Source: Trochalopteron elliotii | Taxonomy: Eukaryota; Chordata; Aves; Passeriformes; Leiothrichidae | Length of the DNA: 64,000 nt | Assembly (NCBI GenBank): GCA_024734555.1 | Contig: JANPWX010020340.1 | Span: 1 to 64,000, forward strand | Direction: 5' to 3' | Shown here: positions 31,913-45,850 of the stretch, one piece after another | Numbering within the stretch: the stretch's first letter is position 1 | Layout of the letters: every line of letters starts with the position of its first letter | Made by a program: the position numbers and the translations under genes | The notes under the pieces: model-generated | Told to the model about the DNA's origin: nothing | What the model saw: only the letters and a program-made list of their open reading frames with translations | Databases searched by the model: none

Positions 31913-34131
31913 CTGGGGGACACAGACAAAGGGCAGGGTGTTAGAAAGGCTCTGGATCTCCCCATGCCACCCACACGCTGATCCCGTGGTGCTGATACAG
32001 GACAGCCTGTCTTGTTCTCCTTAAACCGTCGTGGAACATAACCTGGATGCTCCCAGGAACCAGCGCTGCCTACAAACCCTTGGAGAGCAAGGACAGCTTG
32101 GTCTTGCAGGACACTGGACACACCCCACCCGAAGCAGCCCTCTGGCCTTTAAGAGTGTTTTGGGAATATGCTTCTCCCAGGATTTGGCAGAGTCCTTCTC
32201 CCCATCTTTCGAGCATTTGGACCATAAATTCATCCTTCTCCCCATTTCCCAAGCATTTGCACATTGCTGTAACACAATTACAAAACCACCAAGCACTGGG
32301 CTGCTGTGGGACCATGGAAGACCCACAGGACTAGGCTTTTTCCCTGTTCAAATGGGCCATCCCTCTCTCCCACTGCAGCATCTCTTGGGATGGGGACTGG
32401 CTCTTCCCACTTGCTCCCCATGTCTCTCCCCTCACCTGGCCAACCAGGCAGGGCAACATCCCTTCCTGCAGTGAATACGATAAAAATAGAGGGGTTTTTC
32501 CTCCTTTTTTCCAGAAGCACTTGCAGAAACACTTCCAGAACCCCTGTGGAAGAGCAGCTGCATCAGCCCCCTGGAGCCGAGAGGAAAACGAGCCCGTTCC
32601 CACAGGACACTCCGACCACCAACATCGTGGCTGATGCAAGCATGGGCAAGAGCTCCCCTGACGTCACCCGCGTCCTCTGGAGCTGGGACAGTGGCCAGAT
32701 GAGCCAAGACAAGCAGGGAAGGCTGAAGGCATGGCTGGAGCACAGCCTGAGCCATGAGTTGCTACTCCAGGTTTGCACCAGGGAGCAGGAATTCTGTCCG
32801 GCGTACCCAGGATCATCCTGGAAATTCTGGATTCAGCCCCTGCCTCCTGCTCCCTCAGAGCTGCCACAAAACTCCAGCCTGGCTGCAAAACACCAACAGG
32901 TTGTAAACATAAAAGTTTCAATTAAAAGTTATATCCAAATCCCTTGTTTTACAAAGGAATTTTCACCCACTCCTAACGCTGTTCTTCCTTTCTCCCCCTC
33001 CCGTGATTTTTTTTTTCTTTTCTTCCCTCTGTTTGAAAATGAAATCAAGCAGAAAACAACAGCCAGACCCAAATTCCTTAGGTGGGAATACAGAGCTGAT
33101 GTCTCCTCCGGCACTGTGAGGGGGAACAGCAAGTCCTGAAGGATTTGGTGCCCTTTTCTGGAATGCAGCAAGAGGAAATTTGCAGGGGAGAGCCTAAGCA
33201 GGAGATACTCCAGCCTGCTTGAAATGCTTCCCAAGCCATCCCCAGGGCTGGTATGCCAGGAATGTGGTTGGCTGGAAGGGATGCACCAGGCTGCAGCCAG
33301 AAAAGGGAAGGGAGAACTTGTGTGCAAACATTTCCCCTTCGAGGAGAGCCTCCTGTCAGGTCCTGCTGGGAGCAATCCAAGGGGAAAGGGCTTGGCAGGG
33401 AATAAACACAGGGAAACCAGGCTTTGAGACAATGTTGAGCTTATCAGATCTGGGACAGGTAAAAGAGGGGACCTGGAGCTGCTGCCAGAGGCAAGACAAA
33501 GGAAGCAGGAAGCAAGGAAGGGATGAAGGATGCTCCCCTTGGCTGGCACCATTCACACCCACCCAGTTCCCCAGTAATGCCATTTGGGATTGCAGCTTTT
33601 CTAGCTGGCATGGAAAGACTCCAAACACACAGTGCCTCCCTCTAGAGACCCCACACCACACCAACTTTGGCGAGTCTTGTACACAATCTTGTTAAAAAAA
33701 AAAAAAAATCTAGTCACTGTGGCATCCCAATATTCCCCCCTGCTCAGGCAGCACTGTACAAAGCAGGAAAAAAAACAAGTGTAAGCCACGGATATGTTTT
33801 GAAACACCTGTCTGCTGATCCAGCATCAAATGAATTTTATATTAATTATGGCAGCTACAGCCCTGACAGCTCTCACTGACATATCCACAAGCCTGGAATT
33901 TGAAGGGATGCTCCCCCTCCCTCTATTTATATAAGGAGATGGGAAGCTTCCTGCTAAAGGTCTCTGACAGATGTGGCTGTGTGGAGAAAGCTGGAAAAAC
34001 CCCCTCTGCATCAAACCCTGGGGCCCCAAAAGGCAGTGAGAATCTACACAAAAATGAGGGATAATGGAAAGGTATTTCCTCTCTTAACAGCAGCATCCTG
34101 GATCTGTCTGTCCCTCCTGGATGTCGGGATG

Positions 34132-34149
34132 CACACACACACACACACT
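34132..34149. repeat. (CA)n microsatellite
   Basis: About nine CA units in a row. The sequence on either side is not repetitive. Confidence 0.9.
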
Positions 34150-34834
34150 GAAGGATGGAGGGCCAGGCCCCCCACGCCTGGATTTGGGATGGCAGCCGTG
34201 TTGTGGAGCTGGGAATGGACCCAAAATGTTTCTGAATGCAGAGGTAACCAGCAAACCCTCAAATTGAAGCTGTGTGAGGATAAAAGGGATAAGTGGGGGG
34301 AAACAAAGGGTGGAAGGGGCAAGACTTGTTTAGAAATCACCAAGACAATGGTCTGCAAACTCCTCTGAAAGCGCTTTAAATTTAGCCTGGGGTTAAATAT
34401 AGACCAGGGGAAAACCCAGCCCCATCTGTTTACCCAAAGCCACAAACAGAATCTGAAATGAATGGTGGGGGGAAGGAAACCAGTGGGTGACCCGAGCACA
34501 CCCTGACAGCCCCAGCAGCTCGTCCTGCAGCTTCTCCAAGACACCCACACCTGCTTTTCACACTGGTTCTTCCCTCCCGCGAGGGACAGGGAATGCTGCA
34601 GGGTCAAATCCAACCCTACGAGCCAGGGGGACCTGCTCCTTGCTCCCCCCATCCCAACAAATCCAGCTGCAAGGATTAGGGCCCCACAGTGGTTACATTT
34701 TTCTTTCCCAAATCCTACCCAGGCTTTGCTGGGAGTTGGAGAAAGCTTAGGGAAAGTTTAGGGAAGCCCTGGTGAGGAGATTCCCATGGATGCATCCTCA
34801 CAGCCTCCTGGGATGGACGGTGCTGCCCCTGGAT

Positions 34835-34960
34835 TTAACTTTCCCTGGGGAGCCTGGTCAGTGCCCCCTCACCCTCTGAGGGAAGAACCTTCTCCTAAAA
34901 TCCAGCCTAAACATCCCCTGAAAGAGCTCCAGCTACTCCCTCAGGTCCCACCAGGCAGGG
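34835..34960 (-). repeat. diverged CR1 fragment
   Basis: Reverse copy of the CR1 subtype with 'gagggaagaaccttctcc' and 'tccagcctaaacatcccc' blocks. It is more diverged than the others. Confidence 0.5.
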
Positions 34961-36776
34961 AGCAGCAGCAGGTCTGGGGCTGGTGATGGTGTCACATCTA
35001 TTAAAAAAGCCACTTATTAAATAAAAATTAAACCCAAAGGTCGATTTTTCTGCAGCACTTGCACACACAGCATTCAGAATCCCAGCTGCAGCATTTCCCA
35101 GAGTGTAGCAGCGTGGAAAAGGTTAAAAGTAACACCTTATCCCCAAAATAAATATTAATAAAATAAATAAAAACAACTTATCCCGGAAATCCAACTGCAG
35201 CCCCCTGAGACCTCCTGGCACAGGCTGAGCCCCGTCCTCCCCAGCGCTCCCAGCTTCATCCATCATTCCAAGCTCATCCTGATGGGATTATGGGGTGGAC
35301 CCACCTCTGCTATCAGACAAAGACACACCAGGGGCACCCAGTCATGCTGGACAGGGAAAAGCAATCCGGGGAAAAATACCAAACCCACGTCTTGGAGCAA
35401 AGAAATGCAATAAAACCACGGGAACACTCAAAAGTGCACTGCCTGAGGGTGGGAACCAGGATCTGCTGTTGGCCAAGGATGGGAGAAGACCCCTCCAGGA
35501 GCCTCGGGGAGGGAAGATCCCTGGCTGCCAAGAATTTGGGCTGATAACAGCCAGGAGAGCAGGCAGGGCTGGGCGGCACCAAGCACCGTCAGGGCTGGAG
35601 ATGGAGCCAGGTCCTTCCAGGGGCAGCCAAGGAGCTGCCACCAGCAAAGGGAGCAGCAGACATCCCTGCCCATCCCACATTCCCAGCCCTTCCTGGAGCT
35701 GCAGGGGTCCATCCCACCAGGGCATGTCCACGTCCATGGGAAGCACAAGGAACAGGAGCCACTGTGACACAAGACTGGTCAGCTCTGCCCTGACTACCAC
35801 CCTGCACCCCTGTTTTCTCTGGAAAATCCATTAAAAGCCTCTCAAGAATGTGGTGCCAGCTCAGGGGAAATCTCTCACCCTACCCTGTGCCACAAATTGA
35901 AAATTGAGGAAAAAAAAGAAGGAGCTTACAATCAATTCCTCATCATCCTCTTCCCACACCAGAGCCAAGACCAACTCCAGGCACTTGTTGCTTTATGGCT
36001 TTTAATTTGCTTTTTCTTTCTCCAAAGTCAAGTTCCTCTGGCCCTCCTACAAACACAGAAGTGTTTTTGGAGGTTTCTTTTAAAAACAGTCGGCTTTGCT
36101 TGGATATGAGCAAACTTAAAACATTTTCTAGGGAGGAATTCATGTCCCAGAGCCACAGCGCTCCCAACAACACTTATCCCACACAATGGATTCACTGAAA
36201 ATGTTGCTTTTATCAGTCACAACACCCAAAGTAACTCAAATCTGTGCCATCAGATGCAGAGAAGACCCCTCCACACCCTTGGGACACCCCAGCCCTGAGG
36301 GAGTTGCTCAGGGAGTGCCAGATGACACTAATCCACTGCAAGGTGCAATGGCCTACAAAAGAAGCTGTAAAAAGCCCCAAAGTGACCAAAACTGCCAAAT
36401 TTTAGCAAACAATCTGATTTAGGAACTTAGTTTTGCCCTGTGAATTCTCCACCTTCAAGACCTCCCTCATGGCTATGACACAGCACAACACTGGCCCTAG
36501 CTCCACACGCTTCCCCCCAGCAGAAAATGATCCCACCACCTCAGAAATTCCCTCCTTTCTCCACACTTGTACTGACAGATCTGCAGGCAGGTGAAAAAAC
36601 ACAATGTCCTCAAAACTGGCAACACCAGCACAGCCCCACCCAGGTCCTCTGCAGCCTCCTACAAGGCTGGGATGTCTTTGGAAGCTGCTGGTGGCAAGGT
36701 GATGCCTTAAGTTTTATCTTCCATGTATTTCAGATTCTGTGCTGCCCAGGGGTGCAGTTCTGAGCCTCATATTTAG

Positions 36777-37152
36777 TGTCACTCAGCTCTCTCTGCACAG
36801 AGCAGGGAGACAAAACAAATCCTTTTCCTGCTGAAGACCAAGGACAACTTTCAGGCCCAAATTCATAAAGAACAGTGGACTGAAGGGAGGAACAAGAAGG
36901 ATGGGACCTCACAACCTGAAGCTGTAATTGGACAATTAAACCCCAATATGCAAATGGACCAAAACTTACAAAAGTGTAAGACCTTGTGACTGGTAAGACC
37001 TTTTGTGACCATTTTGGGTCTGCCTTGGGTGTGGCCCTGGTGAGGCTCTTGTCCTGCCCAAGGTGTATCCTTAAAGACCTTTCAATAAATATCTACTTTA
37101 TTCTCTTAGCTATGTCCAGTCTCTGTTTCAGGTCAGCCTTCCTTCAGCATCA
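36777..37152 (+). mobile_element. solo LTR, 376 bp, same family as the LTR at 10952-11865
   Basis: Begins TGTC and ends CATCA. It has the same ordered blocks as the UGT1A-intron LTR: 'caggcccaaattcataaag', 'gcaaatggaccaaaactt', 'gcccaaggtgtatcc' and 'aataaatatctactttatt'. No primer-binding sequence or internal region follows, so it is solo. No clear target duplication remains, which suggests an old insertion. Confidence 0.65.
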
Positions 37153-38185
37153 CAGGAACAGACTGATGACCTGCAGCTCATCTCCTGGTGATCCAGGTCT
37201 CTTCCATGAGCCTTGCTGGCGGGGATGGGTGGGGAAGAGCTGGCTGCTGTTGAGTTCTTCCCCTCAAAAACCTGGCCCAGGCACTCCCCAAGTCTGATGC
37301 CAGCCATGCCTCGTATCCCGGTGATCCCTGACCCTGCTGCCTCTCTCTTATCTCCTCCTCCTTCACTGCTTGCACTTGCCAAGCCAAAGCTTTCATCTTC
37401 CAAAAAAAAAAAAAACCCACCCAAGCCAAGCAAAGATAAACCACCCCTTAAGACAACACCAAACACCAGCTCTTTGTACCAGAAAGAACAGCGTGGTGTG
37501 AACTCACACGTCCGTCCCAGCACGAGCCTCCCGGGAGCTGCCAGGAACACAACACACGGCGCTTTTGGTCCCTTTTCCAGCAAACAAGAAGGGACTTGTG
37601 GAGGGATCAGGTCCTCCCACCCCTCCTGCAGCACCCTCACGTCCCAGGGGTTTGCTTTGGAGCCCATTCCCTCCATGTGATGTGGGAATGGCTGCATCCA
37701 ACGCGGCGGCAGTGGCGCCCGGCCCCGTGCCATGCCGTGCCCTTCCGCTCCCTGCCAAGCCCCACGGAAAAATCCTGCCCTGGAGCTCCAGCCTGGCTCA
37801 GCTCCTGCTGCCAGGCAGAGGCAAGCCAAGCGTTGCCAGTTTGATGGAGAAGGGAGGGGAATGAAGGCAGTTTTGGCTGAGTGTGTGCTGCCAGTGTCTG
37901 CTGGTGGCTGGTGTCCGTCACGGCCTCCCTGCCGGGGATGTCATCCTTCACGGGCAAAGCAGGAAGGACAGGAAAGCTTCCTTTAACAGCACCAACTCCA
38001 GAGCAAGGGTCCTGCTGGATATCCATCACCAGCTATAGGACACTGAAATATAAATTAGTCTTGAGGGTGGGAAAAGGGGGTTTTCCCTGCAGGACCTCCT
38101 GGTGTTGCCCAGCACTGATGCCATGGCAGAGGAGGCTCCTGGAGATGCAGGCACCACTGTCGCTCTGAATTTTCCTGCTTTTCAG

Positions 38186-38434
38186 TGTTTGCAGTTTGTA
38201 TGGAGCTTCTCACGCAGCTTCATGTAAACTATGTATACATTTAGAATTTATCTGTTTTGTTTATGGTTGATGGTGATGTTCACCAACCAGGTCAAGAAGG
38301 TGGCAACCTGTGTAGCCAATCTTTTGGCTTCTGATCAAAATGCATAAAAGGATGGAGTCAGGAAATTAAAATAGAAGCTTTCTTGCCTGACCTTGTGTCT
38401 GCCTTGTCGTTTGTGTGTCCAAAACTGGGACACA
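38186..38434 (+). mobile_element. LTR-like fragment
   Basis: Starts TGTTTG and ends GGGACACA. It contains 'gcataaaagga' (TATA-like) followed by an A-rich stretch and 'gcctgaccttgtgtctgcc', the layout of a short LTR. No internal region or target duplication is recognised. Confidence 0.4.
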
Positions 38435-41057
38435 CCACCCTCGAGCACCCACAGCAACCTCAAAGCCCACCCCAAATCCCTGAAAACAGTGCTGGTGTGG
38501 CAGAGGTTTAACAAACCTGGAAGTGCAGGAAGGTGCTGGAGGTGCTGCACAGGGCAGGAACCCTGTGCAGGTTTACAGGACCACAAAGGTTTTTCCTGGG
38601 ACAACTGCCCAGGTCCTCCCGCTCCACAGCAATGCTTCCCAGCAACAAAACCACTGGATGCACTTCCTGATAACACAGGGAAGTAAAGAAAGCCAGACTT
38701 GCTTCCTTGGTTTCAACTACCATAGGCTGCAAGACCAGCCACCCCCTCTGGCATCCCCAAAAAAAAGCAAGGCAGAGGGATGTTTCCAGTGGGATGGTCC
38801 TCAGTGCAGTGGATGCTGCCAGAACACCTGCCCAGAGAGTGAGGCCATCCCCAAGAGCAGATTCTTCTGCTCCACAGAGCCATTAAACATCCAGGGGTGC
38901 TGTCTGCCCAAACATTTCTTGGTGAAGCAGTGAGATCAAAGGAGACCTCAACAGGGACCATTCTGCAGCCCCACCTGGACCTCTTGCTCAGGGGAGGGCC
39001 TGGTCAGTCTTTCCCTGAACCCACAGACATTTTTGCCTCCACAATGTCCTACAGCAAGGAACTCCACGGATGGGCTGGAAGGCAGGGGAAAACTCATCTC
39101 CATCAGCAACAGGCTCTCATCTGATGTCAACCAGCCCTTGTACCAGAAAAGGCAGAGCTCAGTCCTGGTCCTCCCTGTCCCTGTTGTCTGCCCAATGTCC
39201 TTCCAAGGGAAAAAACAGTTCCTAATTCAGGCAGGGCACTCCCAAAGGTGTTCTGGCTTTTCAACAGGGAGCTGTGGATGGATGCCCCTCTGGCAGGGCA
39301 AGGAGTTTAATCCAGACAAGTTCCACAGGGATCAACAAAACCATGAGAACCCAAAGTCACATGCAGTGCTGTGCTCCCAGAGGAGTTAAACATAAAAGCC
39401 ATAATAAACTCAAGCTTTAAAATCCTTGGATGGAACAGGAGTCCAGGAGACAACTGCCTTCCTCCAAGTCCTCACAGCCCCTCCAAAGTCCTTCACAAGC
39501 CCAAGAATTTGGCCAACAGCCAAAGCAAGACTGTTCCTGAAGGATGCTTAGGGCCAAAAGCATGGACCAAACATCTCTCAAAGCAGGGAAACTCAAATTT
39601 GAGCTGAATCAGGCAACAGCTCAAGCTCACACAGGCAATCAGTGGAGAAATCCACAGGAGAAATGAAACCCAGATTTCCAGAGTCACAATAAGACACTTA
39701 TTTTTGAAGAAAAGATCTTCCCAGAATCACCAGAAAAATGCATAGACACCCAGGAGATCTCAGTCCAACACCCACAAAGAAGAGAGTAAGGGAAGCCATG
39801 GAAGTCAAAAGGAGGGGAAACAGCTTCCCATCTCTGTGGGTGCTGCAAGAACCATCTCATAAATCACCCAAGGGGGGCCACTCAACCCCTCCTCCCCATC
39901 CCAAATCAACCAGACCTGCAGAAGCTTGAAGGCAAAAGGCACTAATTGAGAAAATCCTGGAGCAACTCCCTATCTTCCCACCCTCCAGCCACAGTCCCGG
40001 CAGCTTCTGCTTCCTCGGATAATTTGGATGCTAATTTGGCCTTCAAGAGCTGTCAAAGCCTGACATCCCTGAACTGCTGAGCTTCCCCCAAGAGGAGATG
40101 ATGACAGATCTTTAACTGCATCAACAATCCAGAGCCCTGTCCCCATCACCCTTCAGTGATTCTGCCCTTGCCTGACAGAGAGGAGCTGCTGCAATGCCAC
40201 GTGTTCTCCTTGTTCCTGGCTGGAAAACCAGTCCCACCAGCGTGACCAGAGAAGGGCAGGCACAAGAAAGTCATTTGTGCTGCTGGCTGGACAGGCTGCC
40301 ACCACAAATGGTGCAGAGAGGACAACACAAAGCTCCAGAGATGAGCTGCAGACCACCAGAGACAAGGCAGCTCCCAACAGATCATTACACACAACTCCAT
40401 GCAGCTCTCCCAGCCCAAGTACTCCACCAATAATGATCCATCTTCAGGTATCCCCATTCAGGAGGTCCATTTTTGGGAAAAACAAGGGGTTTTGTTCCCA
40501 ACTTGCCACCTGAGCGAGCCCGTGGACACCAAGCAATGACTGATCCTTTAGGAACTTAAGGCATCATGATGAATGAAACCCCTCTGGATTCCAAGAACTC
40601 ATTCAAACTGGGACAAAACCACCCCCTTGATTTAATTTTCATGCACACCTTCCTGATTAACCCATCACTGATCTGCTGCTGGATTACAGGACACTCTCAG
40701 CTATGCTGAAAATGCTGACGGGAGCCAAAAACCTCCTTTCCTCTCTCTGAGTAGAAACAAACAGAATCAGGCATTGCAAAGAATACCCTCAAAACAGCAG
40801 GGGTTTTTAAGCTCCTCTTTAGCAAACATTCCCAAACCAGACTGCCTGGGACACCTGGGTTTAAGCAGCTTAACCCTTTGCTGGAGTTGATGGTCTTCTC
40901 ATGGGAAGGCAAGATGGGGTTTGGTCACATCATGGGATGCTCCATGTTTGACCCAATGTCACAAACCAGGGATTTCCATGTTTGAAAGAGGGCAAAGACA
41001 CCTGGAGAGCAAGCTCCCAGGTGATGATGCAAGTAGGAAGAGGATGTGAGGAGAGAT

Positions 41058-41282
41058 CAGAGAATCATGGAATGGCTGGGGTTGGAAAGGACCTTAAAAT
41101 TTGTCTCATGGGCACAGACACCTTCCATTGTCCCAGGCTGCTCCAAGCCCCAGTGTCCAACCTGGCCTTGGACACTTTCAGGGATCCAGGGGCAGCCACA
41201 GCTTCTCTGGGCACCCTGTGGCAGGGCCTGCACACTCTCTCAGGGAAGAATTTCTCCTTAATATCTGATCTAAACTAACCAA
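41058..41282 (-). repeat. CR1 LINE 3' fragment
   Basis: Reverse CR1 tail beginning at the 'agaatcatggaatggctgg' terminus and continuing to 'aatatctgatctaaac'. Confidence 0.8.
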
Positions 41283-42664
41283 CCAGAGCCTGGATTAGGA
41301 CCTCAGGTTTAATCTCACCTGCAAATCCAGCCAGCTGCAGACCCATCCCAGGAAGTGTTCCTGCGTCGATCCAGAGCATGCTTTGAACACCACGTTAATT
41401 ATATGGACACAAAAGACCACGTGGCTCATTTTAGGTGGTTTTCAGTGGCACAAGTCCTCACTTTCATTTAGCTTAGAGCTTTTCCAGGAGTGGGAATCAG
41501 CTTTCCAGGTGCAGACACCTACCTCTGCCTGCCAGCCAGGAGGGTGCCTGAGATACACCAAAACTGGCAGCTGTTTATGCAACTCAAGAGCAAACACCAC
41601 GCCTGCTTGTTTAATTAATTACCCCGAAATTAAAGCCCATCAGACTGCACAGAGACTCCGTGCAACCTGCAAATTAACTCAACCTGGGGGTGAGGGAGGT
41701 CAGACAGCATCCAAGCAGTGGCTCCAAGTGTTTTCCACAGCATCAGGAGTGCCATGAAGGGGAAAAAAACCCAAAACAACACCACCCACCCCCATCTGTC
41801 AGAGCCTCCAGGGTTTTGTTGTTTCGGTCTGGGAGCTGCTTTGGGGTTTTGTTGTTTCAGTCTCGCCAGGTTAAGAGCTGCTCAATCCCATCACCGTGGG
41901 TCAGATGGCTGATAAGAAACCAATTTCATCACTTTTAAGCCCCAAATGTTTATGGGCAGGCTTTATCTGCAAACAAAGTCACGCACTTTGAACCGCAGCT
42001 TTGCGTCAGTTCAGGAACACAGGGGGCCCTTGTGGGGATTAATGTGGTGTGAGGCAGAACCAAAGTCCTCTCCCTGCAGCCTCTGCTGTATAGGATGGCA
42101 AAGCTGCTTCCCTGGCCCAGGACATCATCCCTGGCAAAATATTTAGCCATTTTGGGGATAGATGCCCCTTATTTAGCAAGATGCTTTGGTACAAAAATAG
42201 TAATTCATGCAAATTTGGCAAAAGTCTTTGCTCAAAATTACTCTCCTTGCTGGATGAAGCGGGGTTGAATCTCAAACACATTTTTTGCAGCATTAGTCAC
42301 CAGGCAAAATTAAAACGACACCTGAAAGTCATTCTAAAGCCACGGCAGGTTGTTCCCTGCTCAAGGCAGAGCTCTACTGCTTGAGTGGAGTAACTTCTAC
42401 AACTCTCTGCGTTGCACTCACAAGGAAAATACACCTCCCACGTGTGCACCAGACACAGAGCACAAGAGCACCCCTCAAAAAAGGGACAACTCCAAGCCAC
42501 CACAGAGGGAACATTTCCAGAGGACAAGGTATTCCCTCTCTGCTGGCTCCAAGAAGTCAGCCCCAGGCAAGGCTGGAAGGAGACAGACCTGCCCTGGCTT
42601 CTCACTGCCCAAGAGGAAACCTCAGAGCTGGAGCCCCAGAGCCACTTCACTCATTCCCACTGAG

Positions 42665-42775
42665 ATTTCATGGAATCCCAGAAGGGTTTGGGTTGGAAGG
42701 GATGTCAAAGCCTTTCTTTGCCCATCATGGGCAAACCTTCCACCAGACCAGGTTGCTCAATTCCCATCTGTAAGA
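42665..42775 (-). repeat. CR1 LINE 3' fragment, short
   Basis: Reverse CR1 terminus 'atttcatggaatcccagaag' and 'gggttggaagggatgtcaaa', ending about 100 bp in. Confidence 0.65.
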
Positions 42776-43431
42776 CTCCAGAGAGCTAAATATTGGATTT
42801 TTAGAGCTTGAGTTAGGGGTGAAGTGTTATCAGCTGTGATAAGGGGTGGCTTTGGGACAACACACAAGTGCCCAAATTAGAGGAAAACCACTGAGAGCCA
42901 CACAGGAGACACAGAGAAGCCCAAAGCTTCTCCCCTGTGTCTACAAGAACAGCTCTTTTCAGAAAGTAAGGACTAAACTGAGGTTAAAAAGCCCCACGTA
43001 TTCAGGGACAGATTCCCTGTCTCAGCAGGCCATGAGCAACACAGAACCATTTATGGATTTCTGTGGAAAACAACTTCAATCCCACCACCATCTCTGCTTG
43101 GAGGCTGCTTTGACAACCACAGTAGTGTGTTTTAATTTCCAGACCCAAAACATGGGGCTGCAAGCAGCAGGCTCTTGGCTGGAGAAGACAAATCCATGGC
43201 ACCTTCACTGACCTGCCCAGGCAACAACTCCTGTTCTCAGCATCTTCCACAGCAACAGTAACATCCCAGAATTTTTTTTCCCCTGTTAGGATTGAGCTCT
43301 TCCATCTCTCAGTGTTGGTCACATGCAGCAGATGTTGGTGCCAGTGATGGCACAGCTCTGCCAGGAGAAGCAGCACAGACTGAAAGCAGCCCTGAGGAGA
43401 AGACATGCACTTCCAGGGAATGGAACATGTT

Positions 43432-43700
43432 TTACAAAGGCCTGGAGGGACAGGACAAGGGGGAATGGCTTTAAATTGACAGAGGTGGGATATTGGGAAG
43501 AAATTCCTCCCCATGAGGGTGGGCAGGCCCTGACACAGGGTGCCCAGAGAAGCTGTGGCTGCCCCTGGATCTCTGGAAGTATCCAAGGCCAGGTTGGACA
43601 CTGGGGCTTGGAGCAGCCTGGGACAGTGGAAGGTGTCCCTGCCCTGGAATGAGATGAGCATTAAGGTCCCTTCCAACCCAAACCATTCCCAGATTCCAAG
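43432..43700 (+). repeat. CR1 LINE 3' fragment
   Basis: Forward CR1 from the 'ggagggacaggacaaggggg' block to 'cccttccaacccaaaccatt'. Confidence 0.8.
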
Positions 43701-44140
43701 CAGGACACAGCAAGAACTTTCCAGGAGCTGAGGATGCTCTCCAGCACAACCAGCTGATGGCCACATGCAGCCTGCAGGACTTTGCAGGGTCAGGCTGGAA
43801 TTAGACACGCTTCTGATGAGAAAAAAAACCTCCCTAAATATCAAACCAATGCAGATGGACCTTTCTTCTTCTTCTTTTTTGTTTTTTAATTAAAACTTGC
43901 TTTAAGTGCCACATAAAAGAAGAAATCCCAGGCACAGCTGACGCATCAGGAGAGATTTATATTTAGAAGAATGACTTAAGTACTCGATCAACAGGAAAAA
44001 AAATGGGAACTTTTTCAGCAAGGTCCAGAAGGAGGAAAGAAAACCAGAAGGGAGACAGCCACCACCCCCCATTATTCCTTAGGACAACATCCACTGGCAT
44101 TTTAGCCTCCCAACAATCCACTTTTACAGTGAATTCAGCT

Positions 44141-44344
44141 TTTTTTTTTTTTTTTTTGTGCCATGCATGATCCCAGTAAACAACATTTACAGCCAGAACA
44201 CATGATGTGCATCACAAGACAACTGGCACCAGCATTATTTTTAAATACCATCAGCTCTGTTTTTAACAGGACGACAGGAAATGTGCTATTACTTGAGCAT
44301 AAAACAAATATATTGAGGAGATTAAAAAAAAAAAAAAAAAAAAA
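44141..44344. repeat. T-run and A-run pair
   Basis: A T17 run (about 44141-44157) and an A21 run (about 44324-44344) lie 165 bp apart and are complementary. The sequence between them matches no repeat I recognise. Confidence 0.6.
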
Positions 44345-45583
44345 GAAAGCCATTCCCAAGTTTTACAGAGTGAAGATTTAAAGAGAGATAAAACAGAAAA
44401 ATATAATCCTTCGAAATCTGCCATTCCTCCTGCTGCATTATTCATTTGGGAGCTTTCAGTCCAGAAGTCAGAGCCCTGCTTAGCCGGATATCCGATCTTG
44501 GCTGGGCTCATCCCAAATTTCTCCAGCATTACTCACGGTTTTTGTGCAGGAAGGGGGATAAGGATTTTCTGGCAAAAGGCAAAAGTGAGGCAGAAGTGTT
44601 TGCAGCACTATGGAGTGTGGGATTTCCATGAACAGGCCCTGCTTCCAAATGATTCCCATCCACAGAAGAAGAAAGAAATCAGGGAGATGCTCAGACTCTG
44701 CACTGTTTTGGAGCTCAGGATGAGCTGGGAGTTTTCCAGACAGGAGCACTGGGCAGTGGATGCTCATCCCAAAGGAAGATGCTTTCCATCCTGGGAGTGC
44801 CCAGCAGCATCACCTCCCCTGCCAGCATTCCCACTGGGAATCACCCTCTGTCCCACTTTCACAAGCCCAATTGCCTTAAAGCAGGAATTACCTGCCCTTT
44901 CCCAAAGCAAAACACCTCCCCTTCCCTCCCCAAGCCAGGGGAGCATCTGATGCAGCATCACCACTCTGTGATCACAATCTCTTAAAAATTAAGCCCAACA
45001 GCAAATATTCCCACACTGATTTATTTTCCCACTCCCCATCAAATGCCCTTTTGGAGTGATTTTGGAACCCAGTTTTGGAGGCATGGGCACCAGGACTGCA
45101 GAGACCACAGTTTAACCTTCCCACGGAGAAACACTGATGCCCCGTGCCTCAGTTTCCCTGCACCATTTTCCAGTGGTATCCAAACCCTTCAGAACACACA
45201 TTCCTCCCTTTTGCCTAAAGGATGCATCTCCACTTGCCTGCACTCAGGTTTCCAATCACAGCCAGGAACACCAGCATCCCTTGGGATGTCTTGTAAGGCC
45301 AGGCTTTAAAACAGAGCCCAACACATGGAGCTAAAGCTGGGATGGAACAGTGACAGTGCAGACAGGGGGTTAAACACTCACCCTTCCCAAATCTCTGCTC
45401 CAGGGCCCTGCATTCCTCTGCTCAAACACCGTGCAGGGCTTTTCTCTGCTCACTCTTTCCATGCCTGGCCACATGCTGGGTTTGGGGGATGTTTCAGGAG
45501 CTCCTGTGAACTGGCAGAGCTGCAGCTGCTCTGACCTGGGAGGAGCCTCAGGAACATCCTGTGGCAGGGCAAGGTGCACAATC

Positions 45584-45850
45584 ATGGGTTGGAAACACCT
45601 TAAAGCCCATCTCATTCCCAAGGACACCTTCCACTGGCCCAGGTTGCTCCAAGCCCTGTCCAACCTCTCTCCTTGGACACTTCCAGGGGTCCAGGGGCAG
45701 CCACAGCTTCTCTGGGTGCCATCCTCACAGGGAACAACTTCTTCCCAATATCCCATCTAACCCTGCCCTCTAAACCTGTGAATTTAAAGCAATTCCCCCT
45801 TGTCCTGTCACTCCACACCCTTGTCAAACACCTCCCACTGCAGGTCCAGG
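45584..45850 (-). repeat. CR1 LINE 3' fragment
   Basis: Reverse CR1 tail from 'catgggttggaaacacctta' to the 'cccccttgtcctgtcactcc' block. Confidence 0.75.

Noticed and set aside
34132..34149. CA run as a CRISPR-like or regulatory repeat
   Set aside because: It is a simple dinucleotide microsatellite with no spacer structure.
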